Positions 1 to 7,787 of a stretch of 36,866 nt of DNA are shown piece after piece. Origin of the DNA: Pseudomonadota bacterium (GTDB lineage Bacteria; Myxococcota_A; Polyangia; Polyangiales; Polyangiaceae). Positions within the stretch are counted from its first letter, which is position 1; every line of letters begins with the position of its first letter. The notes beneath the pieces are model-generated. The model ran no database searches. It saw only the letters and a list, made by a program, of their open reading frames with translations, and was not told the origin of the DNA. Location of the stretch: NCBI GenBank assembly GCA_023432025.1, contig JAEYVE010000197.1, forward strand, positions 1 through 36,866, read 5' to 3'. The position numbers and the translations under genes are program-made.

Positions 1-182
1 GGACCGCACGGCGCAGGCGCTCGAGGGCTGGCGCGGCGTGGACCGTGAGGGTCACGATAGCTGCCGTGCGAGCCCACGACGGCCAACGCCGCGACCGCGC
101 ACACGGCGCCAACCGCGACGAACAACGCCCCACGACGCACATTCCGCGGACCTGCCCCACCCTGGCTACGACGGCTCGTCAT
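1..182 (-). CDS. possible N-terminus of a membrane-anchored or secreted protein, cut by the left edge
   Basis: Reading leftward from an ATG at 182 there is an open frame to the window edge (60 codons). The first 18 residues are basic and polar, followed by a hydrophobic stretch (about residues 19-37, GALFVAVGAVCAVAALAVV) that could be a signal anchor. After residue 40 the third-position GC bias of this frame falls and a neighbouring frame on the same strand looks more coding-like, so a frameshift, an unrelated frame or a non-coding edge are all possible. No clear ribosome binding site precedes the ATG. No function can be assigned. It would be divergent from the FHA gene at 214. Confidence 0.3.
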   Translation of the reverse strand, partial: MTSRRSQGGAGPRNVRRGALFVAVGAVCAVAALAVVGSHGSYRDPHGPRRASPRAPAPCG

Positions 183-213
183 TTCGCCCCGAACCCGGCT
201 ATCTTCTCGTCTC

Positions 214-828
214 GTGGCACTGCTCACCTCGAGACGCCTCCTGCCCGAGGAGCTGGTACAGCGACTCGTCGAACTGTCGCCTTCGGCGCTGCTTGGCGAG
301 CCCTTCGGGTCTCTCATCCTCTTGGTGCGAGCTCCCACGAAGGCCAGCGCCGACTTCGTGGCTCCGCTCGAGCAGTGGGCGCTTCGCGGCGCGTCTCGGC
401 CCGGACCGCCCGGCTCCGTCGTGACCACCGCCGAAATTCCTACCGTCAACGTGGATGGAGAAGTCGAGCTCGGGGCCGACCACGTCGGGCTCTTGGCGGA
501 GCTCGAGAGTTCCGTGCACTGTGTCGTTCCTCTCCCGCGCTGGCAAACGCCCCTGCGCATCGGCCGCTCTCGAGACGGAGAAATCGTGCTCGGAGACGAC
601 TCCGTTTCTCACACCCACGCCGAGCTCTTGACCGACGACGACGGCGTGTCACTCGTCGACCTTCACAGCAAGAACGGCACATGGGTCGGCGGCGCTCGGC
701 TCGAGCCCGGCGCGCGCCGGTGGCTTCAGCCCATGGACCGCCTCAAGCTCGGCCGGGTCCAGGCATTTACCTGCTTGCCAGGCGTGCTCCGGGGCATCTT
801 GCGACACGAGCTGCGCAGCCTCTTTTGA
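214..828 (+). CDS. FHA domain-containing protein
   Basis: A 204-residue soluble protein with a GTG start at 214. The C-terminal half is a forkhead-associated (FHA) domain, about residues 113-185, with the phosphopeptide-binding signature intact: G117-R118-S119 on the first loop, S132-H133 on the second and N154-G155 on the third. FHA domains bind phosphothreonine peptides, so this protein probably reads the output of a Ser/Thr kinase; one is encoded at 10336-12309. The N-terminal 100 residues match nothing I recognise. It has no membrane segment or signal peptide. The start has no strong Shine-Dalgarno sequence, but no better in-frame start lies upstream of the conserved region. A role in the neighbouring polysaccharide locus is inference from position. 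Confidence 0.8.
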   Translation: MALLTSRRLLPEELVQRLVELSPSALLGEPFGSLILLVRAPTKASADFVAPLEQWALRGASRPGPPGSVVTTAEIPTVNVDGEVELGADHVGLLAELESSVHCVVPLPRWQTPLRIGRSRDGEIVLGDDSVSHTHAELLTDDDGVSLVDLHSKNGTWVGGARLEPGARRWLQPMDRLKLGRVQAFTCLPGVLRGILRHELRSLF

Positions 829-934
829 TGCCGTTCCCGGGTGCCCACCCGTCCCAGGTGGCCCGCCTTCGGCTGGGCATCGGAATGAGACGTGATACCC
901 CAAGCGAGAAGCGGAAAATCGGGGGGACATCCGC

Positions 935-1210
935 ATGAGCACCATTCTCTTCATCGCACTGACTTGGGTCGTCGGCTCCGTAACGGTGGCGCTCATTCTC
1001 GGGCGATGGCTGCGAGCTCGACCGCTGGAACCGCCAACGACGGTCGACGCACGCGAGAAAGAGCCGGACAAGAGCGCCTGGCAGGCACGGGGCCCCTGGA
1101 ACGACGAGCCCGTCGTGGCTTCGATCACCGAAGCTCAGCCCCTCTCCGGAATAAACGCGCTCTCTCGGCGAGGGTCGGGACGCAGGCGAATATCCTCGAG
1201 GAGCGCGTAA
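935..1210 (+). CDS. small single-pass membrane protein of unknown function
   Basis: A 91-residue reading frame with ATG at 935, preceded by a G-rich Shine-Dalgarno-like run (GGGGGG about 8 bases upstream). Residues 4-25 form a hydrophobic helix (ILFIALTWVVGSVTVALILG), followed by a charged, proline-containing tail that should be soluble. No family is recognised. Its last 76 bases overlap the 3' end of the Wzy-like gene on the other strand, and the tail there (RRGSGRRRISSRSA) looks like a shadow of that gene, so the gene, if real, may be poorly conserved at its end. The good RBS and clean transmembrane segment argue for it; short length and overlap argue against. Confidence 0.5.
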   Translation: MSTILFIALTWVVGSVTVALILGRWLRARPLEPPTTVDAREKEPDKSAWQARGPWNDEPVVASITEAQPLSGINALSRRGSGRRRISSRSA

Positions 1211-2427
1211 GCGATCACGGCGACGATCCAGAACAGGTACGACTGAACCGTCTGGCGCGCGACCCACTCGAGCGTGCCCTGAAGGTACATGACCGTGAGC
1301 CCAGCCAAACAGCCCACGGCAAGCTGGCCTCGGTAGTCCCTCCGCCCCGCGATGAAGGCGCGCAGGGCAGCCCAGTACACGACGGCGAGAAGCACCACGT
1401 AGGCCACGATCCCGAACCAGCCGCATTCGGCCGTCGTGAGCCAATAAATGTGGTGCGCGACGCCCGCCTCCGTCGGCGGGAGCCCCAAGCGCGGACCGTA
1501 GTGGGACTGAATTTCCCACGAGTACATGTTCATGCCGATACCCCACGGGTGCTCGGTGACCATCATGTCCGCGACCAGCTTGAACTTTTCTCGCGCACCT
1601 GCCGAAGTTTCTGGCGCGCTTTCGAAGCGCCGAACGATCGTGTCCAACGACTTGGCGACCAAAAGAAAGGCCGCCGCGAGCCCGCCGAACGTGATCATCA
1701 GCTTTCGCGCGGTGATCCCACGCAGCATCGAAACGAAGTACACGCTCGCCAGGCCCACGACCATCATCGTCATGCTGCCGCGTGACAGCGTGAACACGAT
1801 GCATAGCGCCCCCGCGGCCAACGCCGCGCCAGCCAACCGAGAGCCGGTGTACATGAACCGCGCCAAGACGATCGGCAACACCAAGTTGACGGCCATACCG
1901 AGCGAGTTCTGGTGAGAGAACACGCCGGCGATCTGGTGATGGTGATCCAGGTAGCGCAGCTTCGTGCACCAGATGGCCTGGAAGATGAGCCCCAGGCACA
2001 AGCCGTCGACCAACTTGATGAGGCGGCGGGGCTCGGCGACGATGCGCCACACCGCCGCCACGAAGAAGAACATGCGCACGAGCTTCCAGAGAGAAAACCC
2101 GACGTAGAGCGGTATCTGCGCGTCGATGATGGAGAGCGCGCAGGGCACGAAAAAGAGCGCCTGAACCTTTCGGAACGGGCTGCCCTTGGGCGGCGGAGGC
2201 AGGGCGAACCACAGCATCCACACCAAAAGGTCAATCGCGGTGAACTCGAAGCCGCGGTCCACCCCGCGATAGGTCTCGTGGGACGCGATGTTCACGGTGA
2301 TGAGCTGGGTCCAGAGCATCGCTCCCAAGAGCACCGTCAGCCCGTCGATCCACCGCGTGCGGTGACGAATGGCAATCGCGAACGGCACCAAAGCCAGGAG
2401 CGCCACCACGAGCACCACGTACTTCAT
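1135..2427 (-). CDS. O-antigen ligase/polymerase family protein (Wzy-like)
   Basis: A 430-residue polytopic inner-membrane protein. It starts with a hydrophobic helix (MKYVVLVVALLALVPFAIAI) and has about ten predicted membrane segments, typical of Wzy polymerases and WaaL ligases (Wzy_C, PF04932). The family hallmark SHQNSLGMAVNLVLP lies near residue 170, and the large periplasmic loop contains the typical REKF...HPWGIGMN pattern before the last helices (about 290-310). In Wzx/Wzy pathways such proteins join lipid-linked repeat units into a chain at the periplasmic face. ATG at 2427 follows a strong GAGGAGGGG. It is the last gene of a leftward unit after the OPX and barrel genes (60-base gap), which favours polymerase over ligase. 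Sequence alone does not separate the two activities. Confidence 0.82.
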   Translation of the reverse strand: MKYVVLVVALLALVPFAIAIRHRTRWIDGLTVLLGAMLWTQLITVNIASHETYRGVDRGFEFTAIDLLVWMLWFALPPPPKGSPFRKVQALFFVPCALSIIDAQIPLYVGFSLWKLVRMFFFVAAVWRIVAEPRRLIKLVDGLCLGLIFQAIWCTKLRYLDHHHQIAGVFSHQNSLGMAVNLVLPIVLARFMYTGSRLAGAALAAGALCIVFTLSRGSMTMMVVGLASVYFVSMLRGITARKLMITFGGLAAAFLLVAKSLDTIVRRFESAPETSAGAREKFKLVADMMVTEHPWGIGMNMYSWEIQSHYGPRLGLPPTEAGVAHHIYWLTTAECGWFGIVAYVVLLAVVYWAALRAFIAGRRDYRGQLAVGCLAGLTVMYLQGTLEWVARQTVQSYLFWIVAVIAYALLEDIRLRPDPRRESAFIPERG

Positions 2428-2487
2428 GGCGTGCCCCTCCTCGCGAGGGAGACAGAGCCCTCGTGGTTTGCCCGAGCGCCCACCATC

Positions 2488-3738
2488 TCAGCGTGCCCAG
2501 CCACTTTCGCGGTCCTTCGGATCGAAGACGACCCTGAGCGCCCCGTAGAACCAAAGCTCCACGCGGTCGAAGTCGAGGCCCTCGCTCACCGGAGGACCAC
2601 GCAGATTCGAGCGCACACCGAACTCCAAGCCCAAGAGGTCCGACAAGCGGTACGTCACCGGCGCGTCGATCCGAAGCATCGTCCCATCGCGACGCACGAA
2701 CCTTGTTTCGTCCAAGGGCTCGAAGGCGCTCTCACCCACGGTCGTGAAGAACGAAACCGCCGCGCCAGCCGTCCAGTCCGGCGGGAGCTCGACCTGCGCG
2801 AAGAGGCCACCTCCTGCGCGTCGTACTGGACGACCCAAAATCGGATCGAGGAACCAGCGGTACTCGGCCGTACCGCCAGCGTCGACGTAGAATCCCCGTT
2901 CCCCGTAAGCGCGTGAACGAAGCTCGACCTCAGCCGTCGGCGTGACGTCCGTGTCGCCCGCCTCCGTATCCGAAAGCTCACTGCTGTCGAGCGCGTGAAC
3001 GTAGGCGACGCCGCCGGCAATGCTGCCCTCCGTTTGCCGATTGAAGGTGTGGGTCCACGTGAGGTTCGGCGTGACGAAAAGATAGTTCGAGGCGTCCTGG
3101 AACCACGCGTACCCGACCCCCGCGGCGAGCGCCGCCTGGTCTCGCCCGCCGAGCACGTAGCGGTAAAAAGGCTCCGCGCTGGCGCCCAGAGACGTGAAAT
3201 AGGTCGGGTTCTCCGTGCGATCCAGCGGCGCGCTGTACGACGCCGCGAGCGTCAACCCCGTGGACGCTCTGTGGGTCAGTTGGTGCCCCAGACCCGTCGA
3301 CGCATTGAACCGGACGAGCTTGGTGACGCTGTCGTTCGGCACCGTCGGCTGCGTCGGATCGAACACGATCGAAGCGAGGGTGTAGTCGACCTCTCCGATG
3401 CTGCCGTCGAAGTGGTTGTTCCAGCTCGTGCGTGTGGTCAGGTCCAGTCGATGTGTCAGCGCCGCCTGGTGCAACAAGAGCGGTCGACTCATGTCCACCG
3501 GATTCGGAAAGCGCCAGTAGGCCCGGGGCCGATAGAGCACGGCGAGCTCGTACCGGTCTCGCTGTATCTCGAGCCCGGCCACGGGGACGACGGCAAACGC
3601 GACGCTCGCCCGCGCGTCTACGAAGGACGTGTCGGGCACGACGCCGACGAGCGTTTCGAAGCGGCCGCCGACCGCAGCCTCGACGCTGCGCTCCGTGCTG
3701 ACGCTCATCGCCCAAAGCAGAGCGGCTGCTGGCGACAT
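2488..3738 (-). CDS. outer-membrane beta-barrel, putative polysaccharide export porin
   Basis: A 416-residue protein composed of alternating polar/hydrophobic strands rich in Tyr, Trp, Phe and Gly, with short turns; no helical domain is evident. The final strand (LWFYGALRVVF) and internal repeats of amphipathic beta segments suggest a barrel of roughly 16-18 strands. The N-terminal signal peptide is short and atypical (PAAALLWAMSV), so the exact start is uncertain. ATG at 3738 lies three bases after the stop of the OPX gene, implying tight co-expression. In Myxococcus, Wzx/Wzy pathways with short OPX proteins use a separate barrel (the WzpX/WzpS/WzpB type) to cross the outer membrane; this gene order fits that arrangement. 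Assignment to that porin group is inference from context and fold, not from a specific motif. Confidence 0.72.
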   Translation of the reverse strand: MSPAAALLWAMSVSTERSVEAAVGGRFETLVGVVPDTSFVDARASVAFAVVPVAGLEIQRDRYELAVLYRPRAYWRFPNPVDMSRPLLLHQAALTHRLDLTTRTSWNNHFDGSIGEVDYTLASIVFDPTQPTVPNDSVTKLVRFNASTGLGHQLTHRASTGLTLAASYSAPLDRTENPTYFTSLGASAEPFYRYVLGGRDQAALAAGVGYAWFQDASNYLFVTPNLTWTHTFNRQTEGSIAGGVAYVHALDSSELSDTEAGDTDVTPTAEVELRSRAYGERGFYVDAGGTAEYRWFLDPILGRPVRRAGGGLFAQVELPPDWTAGAAVSFFTTVGESAFEPLDETRFVRRDGTMLRIDAPVTYRLSDLLGLEFGVRSNLRGPPVSEGLDFDRVELWFYGALRVVFDPKDRESGWAR

Positions 3739-3741
3739 GTC

Positions 3742-4404
3742 CTACTCGACGACGATGGTGTCACCATCGAGCAGCCGAAACCTGGAAGCCGCATTTTCGG
3801 GCAACATGAGCTCTCGGTAGCGAAGCCGCACTCGTCGCAGCTCCGGCTGACGCCGCACCACGTAGATTTCGTCCTCGTCCGCGAAGTCGTTCAGCCCTCC
3901 AGCTCGCGCCAAGAGCCCGAGCACGCCGTCGTCTGCAGCCACCTCGAAGTGCCCTGGAGACTGCACCTCTCCGATGACCCCCACGCGAATGGGCCTGCGC
4001 TCGGCAACGGAGACGCTCACCTCGGGCGCCGCCAAGACACCTTGCAGGCGCTCCTTGAGGAGGCTGGTCACCTGCTCTGGCGTACGCCCCAAGACGTGCA
4101 CCGCGCCGACGATCGGCTGAGCGTAGGTGCCGTCTTCACGCACCTTGAAGTCGCCCGAGAGTGTCTCCTGCTCACGCACGAACACCGTCAGCGTGTCGCC
4201 GATCTGAATCGGCTCGGCCGGCGCCGTCGCCGGAGGTGTCGGCATCTCCTGCACCCAGGTGTAGGGCAGCGTTTGCCCGCAGCCAGCGAGGAACAACGAG
4301 CTCAAGAGCAACATCAGGGCGCCGAGCGCGTGGCTCGGGGCACGCTCCTCGGGAGCGCGCGCAGCGCAAGCCTCTTCGTCCGCCATCCTCGGAGCACTCC
4401 TCAT
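3742..4404 (-). CDS. polysaccharide biosynthesis/export (OPX, Wza-like) lipoprotein, short class
   Basis: A periplasmic lipoprotein of the outer-membrane polysaccharide export family. With ATG at 4404 it is 220 residues; a TTG at 4425 and an ATG at 4386 are alternative starts. A signal sequence (LGALMLLLSSLFLAGC) ends in a lipobox whose Cys is residue 42. It is followed by the Poly_export domain (from IQIGDTLTVFV to VSVSV) and one SLBB-like domain (VGVIGEVQSPGHFEV...ARAGGLNDFADED). The protein stops right after LLDGDTIVVE and lacks the C-terminal amphipathic helix with which E. coli Wza spans the outer membrane. Such short OPX proteins need a partner barrel, and one is encoded immediately downstream. 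It is divergent from the rfbF operon across a region with twin inverted repeats. Confidence 0.88.
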   Translation of the reverse strand: MRSAPRMADEEACAARAPEERAPSHALGALMLLLSSLFLAGCGQTLPYTWVQEMPTPPATAPAEPIQIGDTLTVFVREQETLSGDFKVREDGTYAQPIVGAVHVLGRTPEQVTSLLKERLQGVLAAPEVSVSVAERRPIRVGVIGEVQSPGHFEVAADDGVLGLLARAGGLNDFADEDEIYVVRRQPELRRVRLRYRELMLPENAASRFRLLDGDTIVVE

Positions 4405-4474
4405 CGCATCCACCACGGCCTCCAACTTTCCCTACGGCCAGAGTGACCTTCGAGTAGCGGCATCCGCTTTCAGT

Positions 4475-4528
4475 CGTCTCCACTCGAGACGAGCGTACCG
4501 GGGATCCATGACGTCTCTTGTCGAGACG
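4475..4528. promoter_or_regulatory. twin 17-base inverted repeats, candidate operator between divergent operons
   Basis: Two copies of the pattern CGTCTCNNNTCGAGACG lie at 4475-4491 (spacer CAC) and 4512-4528 (spacer TTG), 37 bases apart centre to centre. Each is an inverted repeat (CGTCTC / GAGACG) with a shared asymmetric centre, so the identity extends beyond simple dyad symmetry. They sit between the export operon (leftward) and the CDP-sugar operon (rightward). Binding by a dimeric regulator to both copies is inferred; the regulator is not known. RNA hairpins are an alternative reading. Confidence 0.55.
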
Positions 4529-4580
4529 ACGTGGAAGGTTTTCGTTGTCGCGTCCGTTCGGTTGTCCGCGGGAGAACGAG

Positions 4581-5354
4581 ATGAAGGTCGCAATTCTCGC
4601 GGGTGGAGTAGGCAGCCGTTTGTCCGAGGAAACGTCCGCAAGGCCCAAGCCTATGGTCGAGATCGGTGGTCGACCGATCCTTTGGCACATCATGCGCCAC
4701 TACCATCACTACGGCTTCAAGGACTTCGTCATCGCGCTCGGTTACAAAGGCGAGCACATCAAAAAGTACTTCGTCGACTACTGCGAGCTGAACGGCAGCC
4801 TCACGGTGGATCTGGGCAAGCGCGAAGTGAAGAACCTGGAGCGCGGCGAGCCGCTCGACTGGAAGGTCGAGCTCGTCGACACCGGCGTACAAACGAACAC
4901 CGGCGGACGCATCAAGCGGCTCAAGGACTTCGTCGGCAACCAGACGTTTTTGCTCACGTGGGGCGACGGCGTGTCGAACATCGACCTCCGGGAGCTCGTG
5001 GCGTTTCACAAGCGACATGGCAAGTTGGCCACGCTCACCGCCGTTCACCCCGTCGCGCGCTTTGGACAGCTCGAGCTTTCGGGAAACGCCGTCGAGGAGT
5101 TCTCCGAGAAGCCGCAGACCAAGCAGGGCTGGATCAACGGTGCCTTCTTCGTGCTCGAGCCGAAGGTATTCGACTACATCGAGGGCGACCACACGCAGTG
5201 GGACTACGATCCGATGCAGCGCTTGGCCAAGGACGGCCAGTTGATGGCGTACAAGCACGAGGACTTCTGGCAGTGCATGGACACGCTGCGAGAAAAGAAG
5301 CTGCTCGAAGAGCTTTGGGAGTCGGGCAAGGCCCCATGGAAGCTCTGGGCGTGA
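4581..5354 (+). CDS. rfbF: glucose-1-phosphate cytidylyltransferase
   Basis: This enzyme makes CDP-glucose from CTP and glucose-1-phosphate, the entry step to CDP-linked deoxy- and branched sugars. The 257-residue length matches the RfbF family. The nucleotide-binding signature LAGGVGSRLSEET is at residues 6-18, followed by K23 in ARPKPMVEIGG and the family-typical TWGDGVSNID (126-135) with metal-binding Asp residues. ATG at 4581 is chosen over an upstream in-frame ATG (4518) because the protein then starts exactly at the beta strand MKVAILAGG and is preceded by GGGAGAACGAG. It is the first gene of a rightward operon with an SDR enzyme and three methyltransferases. No CDP-glucose 4,6-dehydratase (RfbG) is encoded in the window, so the next step is either done elsewhere or by the SDR. 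Confidence 0.93.
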   Translation: MKVAILAGGVGSRLSEETSARPKPMVEIGGRPILWHIMRHYHHYGFKDFVIALGYKGEHIKKYFVDYCELNGSLTVDLGKREVKNLERGEPLDWKVELVDTGVQTNTGGRIKRLKDFVGNQTFLLTWGDGVSNIDLRELVAFHKRHGKLATLTAVHPVARFGQLELSGNAVEEFSEKPQTKQGWINGAFFVLEPKVFDYIEGDHTQWDYDPMQRLAKDGQLMAYKHEDFWQCMDTLREKKLLEELWESGKAPWKLWA

Positions 5355-5451
5355 CGTGGGTCTCGGCGCGTGCTTGCCGCGGGCGCCGCGAGAGCCGCGA
5401 GAAGCTTGCCTTACGTCGTTTGGACCTCACACGTTCGAGGGGAGCGGAGAG

Positions 5452-6489
5452 ATGCGCGTACTTCTGACTGGGCACAAGGGTTACATCGGCACGGTCCTCG
5501 GCCCGATGCTCGAGCAGGCTGGACACAGCGTGCACGGGCTCGACTCGGACTTGTACAGGCGCTCGACCTTCGGGAGCGCGCCGCGCGCCTTCCCCGAGAC
5601 GATCAAGGACATTCGCGACGCCGAGCTCTCCGACGTGCAGGGCTTCGACGCCGTGCTCCACTTGGCGGGGCTGTCCAACGATCCGCTCGGAGATTTGGAT
5701 CCGGAGCTCACCTACGACATCAACTTCCGCGCCTCCGTTCGCCTCGCCGAGCTGGCGAAGCGAGCAGGAGTCCCGCGCTTCGTCTTCTCGTCGTCGTGCA
5801 GCAACTACGGGGCGGCCGGCGACGACATTCTCACGGAGACGTCGGCGCTGAACCCGGTGACCCCCTACGGGAAATCCAAGGTACTCGTCGAGCAGGAGCT
5901 CTCCAAGCTCGCCGACGATTCCTTCACTCCCGTTTACCTCCGTAACGCCACGGCGTACGGCGTGTCGCCGCGTCTGCGCTTCGACCTCGTACTCAACAAC
6001 CTGGTGGCGTGGGCTCACACCACGGGCAAAGTGCACCTGAAGAGCGACGGCTCGCCGTGGCGCCCGTTGGTGCACATCGAGGACATTTCTCGAGCCTTCG
6101 TGGCGGTGCTCACCGCGCCCCGAGAGAAGGTGCACAACCGCGCCTTCAACGTCGGTGTGGCCGGAGAAAACTTCCGGATCCGTGACGTGGCCTCCATCGT
6201 GCAGCGCACGGTGGCCGGCTCCGAGCTGCGCTTCGCGGACGGCGCATCGCCCGACAAGCGCAACTATCGCGTCGACTGCTCTCTCCTGCCGCGCGAGCTT
6301 CCCGAGTTCACGACCAAGTGGACCGTGGAGCGCGGCGCCAAAGAGCTGGTCGAGGCTTACGAGCGCACCGGTCTCTCGCTCGATGAGTTCGAGGGCAAGC
6401 GCTACAAGCGTATCGACCATATCCGCACCTTGATCGAAGAAGGAATTCTTGACGCCAAGCTGCGTCACACGGGGAGGACGTTTCAGTGA
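5452..6489 (+). CDS. NAD-dependent epimerase/dehydratase (extended SDR)
   Basis: A 345-residue cytoplasmic sugar-nucleotide enzyme of the extended short-chain dehydrogenase family. The Rossmann motif TGHKGYIG is at residues 6-13, the catalytic serine region SSSCSNYG at 113-120 and the YxxxK pair at Y139/K143. ATG at 5452 follows GGGGAGCGGAGAG and places the Rossmann strand at the N-terminus; the in-frame start at 5356 would add an unlikely Arg/Pro-rich leader. Between a CDP-glucose synthase and sugar C-methyltransferases it probably epimerises, reduces or dehydrates a CDP-sugar. The Rossmann motif differs from that of RfbG (TGHTGFKG), so I do not call it CDP-glucose 4,6-dehydratase. Its stop overlaps the next ATG by one base, implying translational coupling. 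Confidence 0.87.
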   Translation: MRVLLTGHKGYIGTVLGPMLEQAGHSVHGLDSDLYRRSTFGSAPRAFPETIKDIRDAELSDVQGFDAVLHLAGLSNDPLGDLDPELTYDINFRASVRLAELAKRAGVPRFVFSSSCSNYGAAGDDILTETSALNPVTPYGKSKVLVEQELSKLADDSFTPVYLRNATAYGVSPRLRFDLVLNNLVAWAHTTGKVHLKSDGSPWRPLVHIEDISRAFVAVLTAPREKVHNRAFNVGVAGENFRIRDVASIVQRTVAGSELRFADGASPDKRNYRVDCSLLPRELPEFTTKWTVERGAKELVEAYERTGLSLDEFEGKRYKRIDHIRTLIEEGILDAKLRHTGRTFQ

Positions 6490-7730
6490 TGGCCAACATC
6501 AGTCGCAAGATTTCCGAGTGCCGCGCTTGTGAAAAGCCGGGCCTGGTCCCGTTCTTGGAGCTCGGCGAGACGCCGCTCGCCGATCGCCTGTTGACGCAGA
6601 AGGACCTCGGCATGCCCGAGCCGGCCGTGGACTTGACCGTCGTGTTCTGCCCGCACTGCGCGCTGGTCCAAATCACCGAAACGGTCGAACCTTCGGTGCT
6701 GTTCGGGGGTGAGTATCCCTACTTCTCCTCGGTCTCGAAGAGCTTGCTCGAGCACTTCGCGGCGAGCGCTCGAAACATCATGAGCAAGCACGAGTTGAAC
6801 GAGAACAGCCTCGTCGTCGAGGCGGCCTCGAACGACGGCTACATGCTGCAGAACTTCGCGGCTCGCGGGATTCCCGTGCTCGGCATCGACCCGGCCAAAG
6901 ATCCGGCCGCGGCGGCGCAGGCACGTGGCATCCCGACCATGAACACGTTCTTCACGCTCGAGCTCGCCAAAAAGTTGCGCGCGGAGGGACGACGCGCCGA
7001 CGTGTTCTTGGCCAACAACGTGCTCGCCCACGTGGCGGACCTGGGCGGATTCGTCGAGGGTATCGCGACGCTCTTGGCACCGTCCGGCGTCGCGGTGATC
7101 GAGTGCCCGTACTTGCTCGACCTCATGGATCACTGCGAGTTCGACACCATCTACCACCAGCACCTCTGCTACTTCTCGGTCACCGCGCTCGTGAACCTCT
7201 TCGCGCGACACGGCTTGTCGCTCAACGACGTCGAACGCACGCAGATCCACGGCGGCTCGCTGCGCCTCTACGTGGGCCACGAGCGCAAAGTGAGCCGCAG
7301 CGTCCTCGAGCTCCTCGACGTGGAGAAGCGGCGCGGCACCGACCGCGTCGAATTCTACCGTCACTTCGCCGGCCGTGTCCGCGCTCTCCGCGACGAGCTC
7401 CGAAGCAAGCTCACCGAGCTTCGCGCCCAAGGCAAACGCATCGTCGGCTACGCCGCAGCGGCGAAGGCGTGCACCATGATGAGCTTCTGCGGCATCGGAA
7501 AGGACGAGCTCGACTACCTGGTCGACCTGAATCCGTACAAGCAGGGGCGCTTCATGAGTGGCAACAAGCTGCCGATCCTGTCCCCAGAGAAGCTTTTGGA
7601 GGACAAGCCGGATTTCGTCCTGATTCTGGCTTGGAACTTCGCCCAGGAAATCATCGCTCAGCAAGGCGAATACAGAAAACAAGGCGGTAGGTTCATCATT
7701 CCCGTGCCGGAAGTGCGCGTGCAGTCCTGA
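6489..7730 (+). CDS. class I SAM-dependent sugar C-methyltransferase (TylC3/NovU-like)
   Basis: A 413-residue protein with the three-part layout of nucleotide-sugar C-methyltransferases: an N-terminal zinc finger (C11, C14, C54, C57; PF08421-like), a SAM-binding Rossmann core with VVEAASNDG at 109-117, the active-site block YHQHLCYFS, and a C-terminal domain (PF08484-like) with GYAAAAKACTMMSFCGI, VDLNPYKQG and the ILAWNF motif. Known members such as TylC3 and NovU methylate a carbon next to the keto group of a 4-keto-6-deoxy NDP-sugar. With rfbF and the SDR upstream, the substrate is probably a CDP-keto sugar, giving a methyl-branched residue of the surface polysaccharide; this is inference. 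The ATG at 6489 overlaps the preceding stop (TGATG). This is the most canonical of the three methyltransferases here. Confidence 0.87.
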   Translation: MANISRKISECRACEKPGLVPFLELGETPLADRLLTQKDLGMPEPAVDLTVVFCPHCALVQITETVEPSVLFGGEYPYFSSVSKSLLEHFAASARNIMSKHELNENSLVVEAASNDGYMLQNFAARGIPVLGIDPAKDPAAAAQARGIPTMNTFFTLELAKKLRAEGRRADVFLANNVLAHVADLGGFVEGIATLLAPSGVAVIECPYLLDLMDHCEFDTIYHQHLCYFSVTALVNLFARHGLSLNDVERTQIHGGSLRLYVGHERKVSRSVLELLDVEKRRGTDRVEFYRHFAGRVRALRDELRSKLTELRAQGKRIVGYAAAAKACTMMSFCGIGKDELDYLVDLNPYKQGRFMSGNKLPILSPEKLLEDKPDFVLILAWNFAQEIIAQQGEYRKQGGRFIIPVPEVRVQS

Positions 7731-7787
7731 ACCTTCGCGTCACACGAGCTGCCCTTTCGAACAGTTGCCCCGAAGAGAGGATGAACC

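Noticed and set aside
2995..4446. 483-codon rightward open frame
   Set aside because: Antisense to the barrel and OPX genes, both of which have convincing features.
5452..6489. CDP-glucose 4,6-dehydratase (RfbG)
   Set aside because: The position after rfbF suggests it, but the Rossmann motif is TGHKGYIG, not the RfbG-like TGHTGFKG; a general epimerase/dehydratase call is safer.
5134..7682. Two long leftward open frames (5134-6468 and 6483-7682)
   Set aside because: Mirror frames of the SDR and first methyltransferase; composition and lack of motifs mark them as shadows.
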